Source: an uncultured Alistipes sp.
Lineage (GTDB): Bacteria > Bacteroidota > Bacteroidia > Bacteroidales > Rikenellaceae
Assembly: GCA_910576555.1 (NCBI GenBank)
Contig: CAJTIY010000001.1
Location: 558,001 to 622,000 of the forward strand
Length of the DNA stretch: 64,000 nucleotides
Reading direction: 5' to 3'
The notes under the pieces are model-generated. The model was not told the origin of the DNA. It worked only from the letters and a program-made list of their open reading frames with translations, and made no database searches. Below, one piece after another: positions 9,209-17,372 of the stretch. Both the position numbers and the translations under genes were made by a program. Each line of letters opens with the position of its first letter. The stretch's first letter is position 1.

Positions 9209-10189
9209 TTATTTGGTGACCGCAGGATTCTGCAGCTGGATGGCGCGGCGCAGGTGGCCGTAGGGGATCTTGTTGTTCGAACCCGAATCCTCGGTGTGGT
9301 AATCGCGCTGCACCATGAAGGCGCCGAAACCGCCCTTGTAGCCCTCGGCGAGGATGGTGGAGGCCTGTCCCTCCAGACCGCCGCCGGTGGTCCAGTAGTC
9401 GCCGATGTTCTCCGTCGTGACGACCTTCTCGTTGGGGAAGCCGGTCGCACCGCGCCACGACGAGGAGCCGTAGGCCTGAATGACGAAGTAGTTCAGGTAA
9501 GGTTCCGTCTCGGCGGGAGGCGTATGGCCGTCGACGATCAGCAGCTTGGAGGGATCGGCGCCCTGCGGACCGATGAACTGGCCGAGGTACTGCACGAAAA
9601 GCGTCATGCGCTCGCCGTAGATGCCGTAACGCTGCTCATCGCTCGATTCGGGCTCGTAGTCGAGGTCCAGCCCGTCGATTTTGTTGTCCCACATCTGCTG
9701 CAGCAGGTGGTTGCCGTAGAGGATGCACCAGTCGGGGTAGGGACCCTCGGGATCGATCGTCTTGGTCTGGTTCACCATGTCCTCGTACGTGAGGCCGAAG
9801 TTAGCGTAGTTCTCGTTCTCCATGATGCGGATGATGGTCGGAGCCACCAGCAGCGTGCCTCTCGTGCGGCGCATCTCCCACATCTCCTTGTAGGCGAGTT
9901 TGTTCTTCACCGGATCGGGATAACCGCCCCACAGCGAGCAGATATCCACGCTGTCGGGCAGTGCCGAGAAGCGGTAGGCCGGCGAGGAGGTATCGCCGTT
10001 GTAGTCGGCGAACCACACGAAGCAGATCGAACGGTCGAACATGTTCGACTTGTAATCGCGCAGATTCTGATAATACCGCTCGCTGTACTTGGTGGCAGGC
10101 TGCAGGTTCAGCGGCTCGTAATCGGTGTCGCAGGCCGCAAACCCTGCGCAGAGAGCTCCCAGAGCGATGCTTGCTACTATTTTTTTCAT
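9209..10189 (-). CDS. GH18 endo-beta-N-acetylglucosaminidase-like lipoprotein
   Basis: 326 aa. Lipoprotein signal (GFAAC, Cys20) followed by DTDYE, which favours surface export. The GH18 catalytic motif DxxDxDxE is intact in IDGLDLDYE (Asp172, Asp175, Asp177, Glu179), so it should be active rather than a binding-only homologue. GH18 covers chitinases and endo-beta-N-acetylglucosaminidases that cut the chitobiose core of N-glycans. With SusCD, DUF1735 lipoproteins and GH92 alongside, the ENGase role (releasing the glycan from glycoprotein at the cell surface) is the best reading. Unlike some Bacteroides ENGases it has no fused DUF1735 domain; those domains sit in the next two genes instead. 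Confidence 0.88.
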   Translation of the reverse strand: MKKIVASIALGALCAGFAACDTDYEPLNLQPATKYSERYYQNLRDYKSNMFDRSICFVWFADYNGDTSSPAYRFSALPDSVDICSLWGGYPDPVKNKLAYKEMWEMRRTRGTLLVAPTIIRIMENENYANFGLTYEDMVNQTKTIDPEGPYPDWCILYGNHLLQQMWDNKIDGLDLDYEPESSDEQRYGIYGERMTLFVQYLGQFIGPQGADPSKLLIVDGHTPPAETEPYLNYFVIQAYGSSSWRGATGFPNEKVVTTENIGDYWTTGGGLEGQASTILAEGYKGGFGAFMVQRDYHTEDSGSNNKIPYGHLRRAIQLQNPAVTK

Positions 10190-10224
10190 ATCGGTTCGTT
10201 CTTGTTTTCAGAGTTTAGGCTTCG

Positions 10225-11850
10225 TTACTTCTTGTCCCACCAGAGGGTCGTGCCGCCGTTGTCGCCCGTGGGGTTCGTCGACTCGCCGTTGAGCGTGACG
10301 ACGGCGTTGCGCACGGCGTCGGGGTTGGTCGCATACTCCGTCGAGGGGAAGTTCAGACGACGGATCTGCTTCGAGGTGCTGATCAGTCCCGACTGGTTGT
10401 TCACCACGTTGGGGAACACCTTCGGATAGCCCGTGCGGCGAAACTCCGACCAAGCCTCCTGACCGTCGGGGAAGATGGCCAGATACTTCTGCGTGATGAT
10501 GCGCTCGAGCATCGTCTCGAAACCGGCGGCATCGTCCCACGCCACGGTGATCTTGCCCAGCGCTTTGGCCGAATTGGAGGAGACCACCATGTCGTTGTAG
10601 TCGGCGGGCACCTTCGTCGCGTCGGCGAGGTAGAGGTCGGCGCTGCCCACGCCCTCGGTCGCGAACGAACATTCGACACCCTTGCGGTAGTATTCGCCGG
10701 CCGTGCTCTTCGAGCCGAAGCGCAGCTCGTACTCGGCGCGCAGGAACCACGCCTCGGCGGGCTTCATCCACACGATGGCGTCGTTGTTGGTGCATTTCAC
10801 GCTCGAAAGCAGGTCGGAGAGCACGTAGTCGGCCGTGATGTTGATGCCGTTGCGTACGCCGCGGTACTCGCCGCGGCTGTTGGCGGTGAAGTAGGCCGCA
10901 CGGCGCGGATCCTCGTAACCGTTCATGTAGGACTCGATCGTCGCACCGATGCGGCTGTCGCCGCCGTTGAACGAATACTGGATCATGTAGAGCGGATACT
11001 CCCACTGCGTCGCGGAGGCCGGCTTGGCGAACTTGGCGATGTCCGAAGCATCGGTCATCAGCCCCACCGGATTGGCCAGAGCGGCCTCGGCCTGCGCCCT
11101 GCAGAGCGCCTCGTCGGCATAGCTGACACGCATGGCCAGACGCAGACGGAGCGTATTTGCGAACTTGATCCACGCCTGCAGATTACCCGCATAGATCGGG
11201 TCGTAGTTGGCCAGCAGCGTCGCCGAGGGGTTCTTCTGGTAGAAGTCGGTCAGCACGCCGATCGCGGCGTCGAGCTCCTCGAAAAAGCGGTTGTAGACGA
11301 CCTGCTGCGCGTCGTACTCCTGCTGGATGCCGCTGTTGCCGATCGAAAGGTAGGCGATCGGGCCGTAGGTGTCGGTCACGCGGTGCATGACGGCGACCTT
11401 CAGCACGTCGGCCAGCGCCACGGCCTCGGGCGACTCCTCGCGCAGGGCGTCGAGCTGCGCCCACGGGCCCATCGCACGCTGGAAGGCGTCGTCGTGCATG
11501 GCATTGTGCCACTCGGCGGCCAGAATATCGTAGAGGTTGTTGGCGCGGAAGCTGGCCTTCGTCGCACCGGTGTATCCGGCGAAGATGTTGCCGGCCAGAT
11601 CCTGAATCACCTGAAAGCTGGCGCTGCCGTATTCGTCGTCGCCCACGATCTGGAAGGTCGGGATGACGTTCTGCGCCAGCTGCGTGAAGGCCGACCCGGT
11701 ACGGAGGTTGTCCCAGCCGAGCATCTCGTCGGTGGCCTCGTCGGGGTTGGTGTTCTTCTCGTAGAAGTCGCCCGTGCAGGCGCCCAACGAGAGCAGCGCA
11801 GCCGCAAGCGAAAGTTTTATGCTGTTCGTGAAGTTCATAGTGCTTTTCAT
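10225..11850 (-). CDS. SusD/RagB-family surface glycan-binding lipoprotein
   Basis: 541 aa. Lipoprotein signal SLGAC (Cys25). The following YEKNTNPDEAT and the TPR-like helical body (LADVLKVAVMHRVTDTYGPIAYLS) are typical of the SusD-like branch. It forms the lid of the outer-membrane SusC channel and captures released oligosaccharide. The start codon lies one base past the SusC stop. A second in-frame ATG (MNFTNS, 11838) is also plausible and still leaves a full signal peptide. The acidic residues soon after Cys25 fit a surface lipoprotein. Confidence 0.93.
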   Translation of the reverse strand: MKSTMNFTNSIKLSLAAALLSLGACTGDFYEKNTNPDEATDEMLGWDNLRTGSAFTQLAQNVIPTFQIVGDDEYGSASFQVIQDLAGNIFAGYTGATKASFRANNLYDILAAEWHNAMHDDAFQRAMGPWAQLDALREESPEAVALADVLKVAVMHRVTDTYGPIAYLSIGNSGIQQEYDAQQVVYNRFFEELDAAIGVLTDFYQKNPSATLLANYDPIYAGNLQAWIKFANTLRLRLAMRVSYADEALCRAQAEAALANPVGLMTDASDIAKFAKPASATQWEYPLYMIQYSFNGGDSRIGATIESYMNGYEDPRRAAYFTANSRGEYRGVRNGINITADYVLSDLLSSVKCTNNDAIVWMKPAEAWFLRAEYELRFGSKSTAGEYYRKGVECSFATEGVGSADLYLADATKVPADYNDMVVSSNSAKALGKITVAWDDAAGFETMLERIITQKYLAIFPDGQEAWSEFRRTGYPKVFPNVVNNQSGLISTSKQIRRLNFPSTEYATNPDAVRNAVVTLNGESTNPTGDNGGTTLWWDKK

Positions 11851-11851
11851 T

Positions 11852-14800
11852 TTAGAAGGTTACTTTTACCGAGAAACCTATGTTGCGCAGGCTCGGCTGC
11901 TGGAAATAATCGATGCCCGACGAGTAGGTTCCGGCTCCCGACACCGATTCGGGATCGAACGGCGCCTTGCAGTAGAGCATCCAGAGGTTGCGGCCGATGA
12001 ACGAGACGTTGAGCCCCTTGATCCACTTGCACCACTTCTGCACGGGGAGGTCGTAACCCAGCGTGAGTTCGCCCAGACGGACGTTGGTCATCGAGTAGAC
12101 GTAGCACGAACCGATGGCGCCGTCGCCCAGATTGGCCGTCTTCTCGTAGTAGGGCTTGATCTTGCCCACGCGCTGACCGTTGACCAGCACGCCGTTGTTG
12201 TCGCGCGCCTCGGCCGTGACGGCCGACACGCCGTAGTAGTCCATCGCGGCCTGCGTCAGCGAGACCCCGACGCCGCCCACGCGGGCATTGAACATGAAGC
12301 CCAGCGTGAGCCCCTTCCAGTTGAACTGGTTGCGCCACGAAAGCGTGTAGGAGGGGTTGGTGTTGCCGGCGTAGATGAAGTTGTTGGGGTCGGTGGCGAT
12401 GTCGCCCGCGGGCGATACCCAGATGTTGCCGTGACCGTCGGTCTTGAGCGTGTTGACGTAGAGGTCGCCCATGCGGCCGCCCTCGCGTACGACCATCTTC
12501 ACGCCCGACGTGCCGCCCATCACCATCGAGTCCTGCGTGATGCGTTCGCCGCCAATCTCGTAATCGTGGAGCATCTCGACGATCTTGTTGCGGTTGCGCG
12601 AGTAGATGACGTTCGACTGCCAGTCGACGGGACCGAGCTTCTGGTTGAGCTCGACCGAGAGCTCGACACCGTGGTTGTCGACGCGGCCGCCGTTGACGTA
12701 CATGCTCTTCTTGGTCGAGGTGGTCGAGATCGTGGGGTTGAAGATCTGGTTGAGCGTGCGCGAGCTGTAGTAGGTGGCGCCCACGATCAGCTTGTTGCCC
12801 CACAGACGGACGTCGGCACCGACCTCCCACGACTTCGTGCGCTCGGGCTGGTAGGAATCGGCCGTGAGGAAGGTCGTGGTCTGCGGACCCTGCGTGGAGA
12901 CCGGATAGGTCGGGTTGGTGATGTAGCGCATCGGGGCGTTACCCACCTCGGCGTACGAAGCGCGGACCTTCGCGTAGGAGAGCACTTTGGAGTGCATGCC
13001 GAAGATGTCGGTCAGCACGGCCGAGAGACCCACCGAAGGATAGAACATCGAGAGGCTCTTGGTGTTGACCAGCCCCGTCGACCAGTCGTTGCGGCCCGTC
13101 ACGTCGAGGAAGACCATGTTGCGGAAGCCCAGCTGCACGGTGGCGAACACCGACTGCGTCTGGTCGTTATAGGTCGTGCGCGAATAGTTCTTGTTCGGCG
13201 TCATGTTGTTGAGCGTAAACAGGTTGGCCGAAGCGAGGTCGCCGCCCTCGATCGTCGCGCGGTACTTCAGGTCCTCGATCGAGGCACCCGCAGCGGCCGT
13301 CAGCGACAGCGCGTTGTCGAAGAACGTCTTGTTGATGTTGAGCATCACGTCGCCGTAGCGCTGCATCGTCCGGTACTCGTTGTAGTAGTAGCGGCCGTAC
13401 TCGCCGGCGAAGAGCTTGTTGGTCGAGGCGTAGTTGCGCTGCTCGGCCAGCATGTCCGTATAGTCGATGCGGGCACGCCCCGTGAGGTCGAGCCAGTCGG
13501 TGATGTCGTACTTGAGCGAAGCACCCATCAGGAAGCGGTTTTTCGACGTGTTGAACATGTTGCGGTTGATGATCCAGTAGGGGTTCTGCATCGACATGCT
13601 CATGTCGCCCCAGTCCCAGTACTGCGTCTTGAAGTTGCGCGTAGCGTCGTAACGCTCGTAAACGGCGTACTTCTCGAGGCTCTCGCTCGGCGAGAGGAGG
13701 TAGATCGGGATCAGCGGGTTGTAGTACTGGCCGCCGGCGAGCATGTTCTGCTCGTTGAGGTTGATATACATGCCCAGCACGTTGAGGTGCATGCGATCGC
13801 GCAGGAACGAGTTGGAGTGGCTCGCCGTGAAGTTGTAGCGGTTGAACTCGTTGTTGGGGATGATGCCTTCGGCCGTCACCACGCTGGCAGACAGGTAGGT
13901 CGAGCTGTGTTCGTTGCCGAACGAGAGACCCACCGAGTTGGTGGAGTTGTAACCCGTCTGGAAGAAGTCCTTCGGCTCCCACGTCGAGGCCTTCGACATC
14001 TTGGTCGGACTCCACGACTCGAAGCTGCCGTCCAGAGCGCCGTACGAACGCTGGAACTTGGGCATCACGAAGGGCGAGAGGAAGGTCGTGTTGTTGCTGT
14101 AGGATACCGAGACGCCCTGTTCGCCCGTGCGGGTCGAGAGCATCACCACGCCGTTGGCGGCCTTCGAGCCGTAGAGCGCGGCCGACGAGGGACCGGTCAG
14201 CACCGACATGTTGCCGATGTCGTCGGGGTTGAACGAGGCGATACCGTCGCCCGAGGGGTTCGACGTACGCATGATCGTATACGAAGCCGACGGAGTGGCC
14301 ATCGAGAGCGAAGGAAGCGGAATGCCGTCGAGCACGTAGAGCGCGTTGTTGTCGCTGTGGATCGACTTCGTACCGCGCATCACCACCTTCGTCTCGCCGC
14401 CCAGACCGGCCGCACTCGAGTTGATCTGCACACCGGCGATACGGCCCGAGAGGTTGTTCGCGAGACTGGCGTCTTTGGCTTTGAAGACCTCGTCCGTAGC
14501 GATGTTCTGCACGTTGTACGACACGGCGCGCTCGGCGCGCTTGATGCCGAGTGCCGTCACCACCACGGCCTCCAGCTGCTGGTTGTCCTCCTCGAGCGTG
14601 ATGTCGAGCATCGTGCGCCCGCCGACGGGCACCGACTGCGACACGTAGCCGATGAACGACACGTCGAGCGTGGCACCGGCGATCTGCGCGCTCCACGGGA
14701 AGGTGAAGACGCCGTCCACGCCGCTCGTGGTGCCCTGCATCGACCCTGCGACCATGATCGTGGCGCCGATGATCGGCTGGCCGCTCTTGTCGACGATGCG

Positions 14801-15220
14801 GCCCGTAAGCCGGTCGGCGTGTGCCGCCTGACGCGCCTCGGCACCCTTGAGGATGACGTGCGTGCCGTCGATCGACCACTTGACGCCCGTGCCGCGGAAC
14901 AGCTCGCCCAGCACGGTGCCCAGATCGCTGCCATTCAGCGCGAGGGTCACGTTGCGGGCGATGTTGACGTCCTTGTTGTTGTAGAAGAAGGTGTAGCCGC
15001 TCTGCTGTTCGATCTGCTTGATCACCGTGGCGATCGGCGTGTCGGTCACATCGAGCGAGATTTTTTTCTGATTCTGTGCGAATGCGGGAACGACCGCGAC
15101 GGCCAGAGCGAGGCACAGCGCCAGCGCCCGATTCCTCAACGACGCACCGAAGGCCGTCGCGAAGGATACGCGAACGCTATTTCCCCGCCCGAATTTTTGG
15201 GCGGTAAAAATTTTTTTCAT
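11852..15220 (-). CDS. SusC/RagA TonB-dependent glycan transporter with STN signalling domain
   Basis: Outer-membrane TonB-dependent importer, 1122 aa from ATG 15220. This start gives a signal peptide (ending VPAFAQ, about residue 49); an in-frame upstream ATG at 15286 would add 22 residues before it and is less likely. Domains: STN (about 52-125; KISLDVTDTPIATVIKQIE), carboxypeptidase-regulatory-like (about 137-210; LTGRIVDKSGQPIIGATI), TonB box/plug start (about 212-300; LEAVVVTALG), then the beta-barrel. The STN domain marks a transducer that signals to a FecR anti-sigma factor, matching the FecR/ECF pair next door. It heads the PUL operon. A GC-rich hairpin (15185-15204) lies within the first codons, and the leader is covered by a predicted antisense RNA. 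Confidence 0.95.
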   Translation of the reverse strand: MKKIFTAQKFGRGNSVRVSFATAFGASLRNRALALCLALAVAVVPAFAQNQKKISLDVTDTPIATVIKQIEQQSGYTFFYNNKDVNIARNVTLALNGSDLGTVLGELFRGTGVKWSIDGTHVILKGAEARQAAHADRLTGRIVDKSGQPIIGATIMVAGSMQGTTSGVDGVFTFPWSAQIAGATLDVSFIGYVSQSVPVGGRTMLDITLEEDNQQLEAVVVTALGIKRAERAVSYNVQNIATDEVFKAKDASLANNLSGRIAGVQINSSAAGLGGETKVVMRGTKSIHSDNNALYVLDGIPLPSLSMATPSASYTIMRTSNPSGDGIASFNPDDIGNMSVLTGPSSAALYGSKAANGVVMLSTRTGEQGVSVSYSNNTTFLSPFVMPKFQRSYGALDGSFESWSPTKMSKASTWEPKDFFQTGYNSTNSVGLSFGNEHSSTYLSASVVTAEGIIPNNEFNRYNFTASHSNSFLRDRMHLNVLGMYINLNEQNMLAGGQYYNPLIPIYLLSPSESLEKYAVYERYDATRNFKTQYWDWGDMSMSMQNPYWIINRNMFNTSKNRFLMGASLKYDITDWLDLTGRARIDYTDMLAEQRNYASTNKLFAGEYGRYYYNEYRTMQRYGDVMLNINKTFFDNALSLTAAAGASIEDLKYRATIEGGDLASANLFTLNNMTPNKNYSRTTYNDQTQSVFATVQLGFRNMVFLDVTGRNDWSTGLVNTKSLSMFYPSVGLSAVLTDIFGMHSKVLSYAKVRASYAEVGNAPMRYITNPTYPVSTQGPQTTTFLTADSYQPERTKSWEVGADVRLWGNKLIVGATYYSSRTLNQIFNPTISTTSTKKSMYVNGGRVDNHGVELSVELNQKLGPVDWQSNVIYSRNRNKIVEMLHDYEIGGERITQDSMVMGGTSGVKMVVREGGRMGDLYVNTLKTDGHGNIWVSPAGDIATDPNNFIYAGNTNPSYTLSWRNQFNWKGLTLGFMFNARVGGVGVSLTQAAMDYYGVSAVTAEARDNNGVLVNGQRVGKIKPYYEKTANLGDGAIGSCYVYSMTNVRLGELTLGYDLPVQKWCKWIKGLNVSFIGRNLWMLYCKAPFDPESVSGAGTYSSGIDYFQQPSLRNIGFSVKVTF

Positions 15221-15227
15221 AGATTTG
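15196..15227 (+). promoter_or_regulatory. Consensus promoter firing antisense to susC
   Basis: TTTG at 15196-15199, exactly 20 bp, then TAGATTTG at 15220-15227. This is a perfect match to the Bacteroidetes housekeeping consensus TTTG-N20-TAnnTTTG. It points rightwards, against susC, and its -7 box overlaps the susC start codon. No protein-coding gene lies downstream on this strand before a terminator at 15322. Confidence 0.7.
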
Positions 15228-15233
15228 TAGAAT

Positions 15234-15322
15234 TGAGTTGGAATTCCGCATGCGTTCCTGATCGCATGCGCTTTTTGATTCGCCATACGGGAGGACGGGC
15301 AAGGTCTTTCCGTATGTTTTTT
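15234..15322 (+). ncRNA. Predicted cis-antisense small RNA over the susC leader (DonS-like)
   Basis: Predicted transcript of about 90 nt between the consensus promoter (15196-15227) and a terminator: inverted repeat CATACGG (15284-15290)/CCGTATG (15310-15316) followed by six T (15317-15322). Its body contains a second hairpin made of two CGCATGCG palindromes (15247-15254 and 15263-15270). It would be fully complementary to the susC leader from about 14 nt before the ATG. Antisense sRNAs at this place, between anti-sigma gene and susC, are described for Bacteroides fragilis (DonS of the N-glycan Don locus). Ends are inferred from motifs, not measured. Confidence 0.6.
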
Positions 15323-15401
15323 CGGGGAAGTAAGGTCAGCTTTTCGAAGTCATGGGCAGGTCATTTATTGGTTTCGGTTGAAGTCGGTAGGTAGGATCGG
15401 A

Positions 15402-16412
15402 TCACAGCACCTCGAAGACGGAACGTCCCGACATGCCGCCCGAAGCGGCGGGCCGTTCGTCGAGTTGCCGGAAACGGATGTTCGAAGAGATGGTGAAATA
15501 GCGCAGGATCACGTCGAGACTCTGGTTGGAGAAGGTTCCCGTGAACTTGTTGCCGCGCAGACGGTCGTTGCGGAGCAGGAACTCCACGTTGTATTTGTTG
15601 CCGATCATGCGCAGCGCATCCTCGAGCGAGGTGTTGTTGAGCACGATGCGCCCCTCCTTCCACGAGGTGTTGCAGGAGATGTCGGCTTCGTTGAGATAGA
15701 CCACGCCCGTGCGGTCGTTGTAGATGACCTGCTGTCCGGGCATCATGCGCACGGTCTGGCGGCGGTGGTGCTGGTCGTCGTACTTCACCCCCACGCGGCC
15801 CGAGACGAGCGTCGTGCGGATGCAGTCGCCGTCGTAGGCCTCGACGTTGAACTCCGTACCGTAGACCTCCACCTCGGTGGTGCGGGCCTCGACGACGAAC
15901 TTCCGTTCGCTGTCTTTGGCGACGTTGAAATAGCCCTCGCCGCAGAGCATCACGCGGCGCTCCTTGCCGAACCGGGCGGGATAGCGCAGGAACGAATCGG
16001 AGTTGAGCCACACGCGGGTGCTGTCGGGCAGCGTCACGCAGCTGACCATGCCGGTCGTCGACCGGATCTCGACCATCGAATCGAATTCGTTGCCGATGTG
16101 GGCCAGCGCCCAAGCCGTCAGGCCGGCGAGCGGCAGCAGCAGGACGGCCGCGACGCGCTCCGCACGCCGCATCGCGCCCCGCCACCAAGCTGCGCGGATG
16201 CGCCGCCGCACTTTGGCGAAGGCCCCGGCGGTGTCCGTGCGGCGCTTCGTTTCGAAGGCGTCGGAGGCGAAGCAGAGGTAATAGATCTGCTCGGCGGTCT
16301 TGCGGTTCGCGTCCGAAGCGCGCATCCACCGTTCGACCTCTGCAAGCTCCTCCGTCGTGAGGCGCCCGTCGTAATAGCGTACGAGCAAACCCTCCATGCG
16401 ACTCTCTTCCAT
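15402..16412 (-). CDS. FecR-family anti-sigma factor
   Basis: 336 aa, single membrane span at about residues 87-104. The cytoplasmic N-terminal part (1-85) would hold the ECF sigma factor. The periplasmic FecR domain (about 115-212; GMVSCVTLPDSTRVWLNSDS) and a C-terminal DUF4974/secretin-N-like domain (about 255-318; NNTSLEDALRMI) would touch the STN domain of SusC. Ligand import through SusC should release the sigma factor. It is divergent from the ECF sigma gene (128 bp apart) and is followed by susC after a 181-bp gap. A second ATG five codons in (16397) is possible. Confidence 0.93.
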   Translation of the reverse strand: MEESRMEGLLVRYYDGRLTTEELAEVERWMRASDANRKTAEQIYYLCFASDAFETKRRTDTAGAFAKVRRRIRAAWWRGAMRRAERVAAVLLLPLAGLTAWALAHIGNEFDSMVEIRSTTGMVSCVTLPDSTRVWLNSDSFLRYPARFGKERRVMLCGEGYFNVAKDSERKFVVEARTTEVEVYGTEFNVEAYDGDCIRTTLVSGRVGVKYDDQHHRRQTVRMMPGQQVIYNDRTGVVYLNEADISCNTSWKEGRIVLNNTSLEDALRMIGNKYNVEFLLRNDRLRGNKFTGTFSNQSLDVILRYFTISSNIRFRQLDERPAASGGMSGRSVFEVL

Positions 16413-16540
16413 CCCTCCGTTTTTTCGTTCGTTTTCTTATTAGACCCTTCAGCGACGAAACCTCCTAAACCGAAAAACACTTTTTTCATATTTTTCCGCA
16501 TCCCTCTCCGCCATTCGCAATATTTTATTAATTTCGCGTA

Positions 16541-17125
16541 ATGGCCTACCCCGAACAACTCAACGACAACGCCCTGCTGAAGCGGCTCGAACAAGGCGAC
16601 ATGGACGCCTACGAGTCGATCTTCACGCGTTACTACGGGACCTTGTGCGCCTACACGCACCTGTTCGTTAGGGGGGGGGGGGAAACCGGCGAGAACATCG
16701 TGCAGGACGTGATGCTGTGGCTCTGGGAGAACCGCGAAACCCTGCGCATCACCGATTCGCTGTCGGCCTACCTGTTCAGCGCCGTGCGCAACCGCTGCCT
16801 CAAGCAGCTCAACCACGAGACGATCGAACGGCGGGTGCTGGGCCACTTGCGCGAACGGCTCCACGACCAGTTCGAATCGCCCGACTTCTATGCGGTCGAG
16901 GAGCTGCAGGAGAAGATCCGCACCGCCGTGGAGAGCCTGCCCGAAACCTACCGCGAGGCATTCGAGCTGAACCGCTTCCATAATCAGACCTACGAGGAGA
17001 TCGCCGCCCGGCTGAACATTTCGCCCAAAACCGTCGACTACCGCATCCAACAGAGTCTCAAGATCCTGCGCGTGCGGCTCAAGGATTTCCTCCCCCTCGC
17101 GGCCCTGTTCCTGCTCGACAGCTGA
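16541..17125 (+). CDS. ECF RNA polymerase sigma factor of the PUL (contains a G12 tract)
   Basis: 194 aa, sigma-70 family ECF type. Region 2 is at about 10-90 (ENIVQDVMLWLWENRE, then LSAYLFSAVRNRC) and region 4 at about 125-185 (LPETYREAFELNRFHNQTYEEIAARLNISPKTVDYRI, helix-turn-helix). It should direct transcription of the PUL when freed from FecR. Codons 44-48 (Arg-Gly-Gly-Gly-Glu) are encoded by a run of 12 G (16671-16682) inside region 2. The run keeps the frame open here; loss of one G gives a stop at 16710 and gain of one gives a stop at 16981-16983. The start codon follows an AT-rich stretch with a near-consensus TAATTTCG (16529-16536). Confidence 0.93.
   Translation: MAYPEQLNDNALLKRLEQGDMDAYESIFTRYYGTLCAYTHLFVRGGGETGENIVQDVMLWLWENRETLRITDSLSAYLFSAVRNRCLKQLNHETIERRVLGHLRERLHDQFESPDFYAVEELQEKIRTAVESLPETYREAFELNRFHNQTYEEIAARLNISPKTVDYRIQQSLKILRVRLKDFLPLAALFLLDS
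16671..16682 (+). repeat. G12 homopolymer inside the ECF sigma gene
   Basis: Twelve consecutive G within codons 44-48 of the sigma factor, the longest homopolymer I found in this window. Runs of this length are prone to slipped-strand mispairing. The number could also be a sequencing or consensus error, since poly-G runs are hard to call. Confidence 0.9.
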
Positions 17126-17303
17126 CGGCCGCTCCAGCTCCTCCCTCCCCCATCCCGAACCGCCGCGAGACTCCCGCCGCCCGCTTATCGGCACGCACCG
17201 CCGCGGCCGTTCACCCGCCCCTTACGCCCGGCCGTGCCGCCTCTGCCGGTCCGGTCCCGCCCGCCGTCCCGAAACGCGCCCGACATGCTGCCCTCCGAAC
17301 GCA

Positions 17304-17366
17304 GTCCGCCCCGGACGGAGTGAATCCATCCGGGGCGGACCGAACCGTGCGGGACGCATCCCGCAC
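17304..17366. terminator. Twin hairpins between convergent ECF sigma and ahcY genes
   Basis: First hairpin: arms 17304-17319 and 17325-17340, 16 bp with one mismatch and a 5-nt loop. Second hairpin: GTGCGGGA (17347-17354)/TCCCGCAC (17359-17366) with loop CGCA. They sit just downstream of both convergent genes and probably serve as a bidirectional terminator, although neither has a strong T tract. Confidence 0.6.
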
Positions 17367-17372
17367 AATGGG

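Noticed and set aside
11774..15394. 1206-codon plus-strand frame opposite susC
   Set aside because: Shadow of the SusC coding sequence; no recognisable domain.
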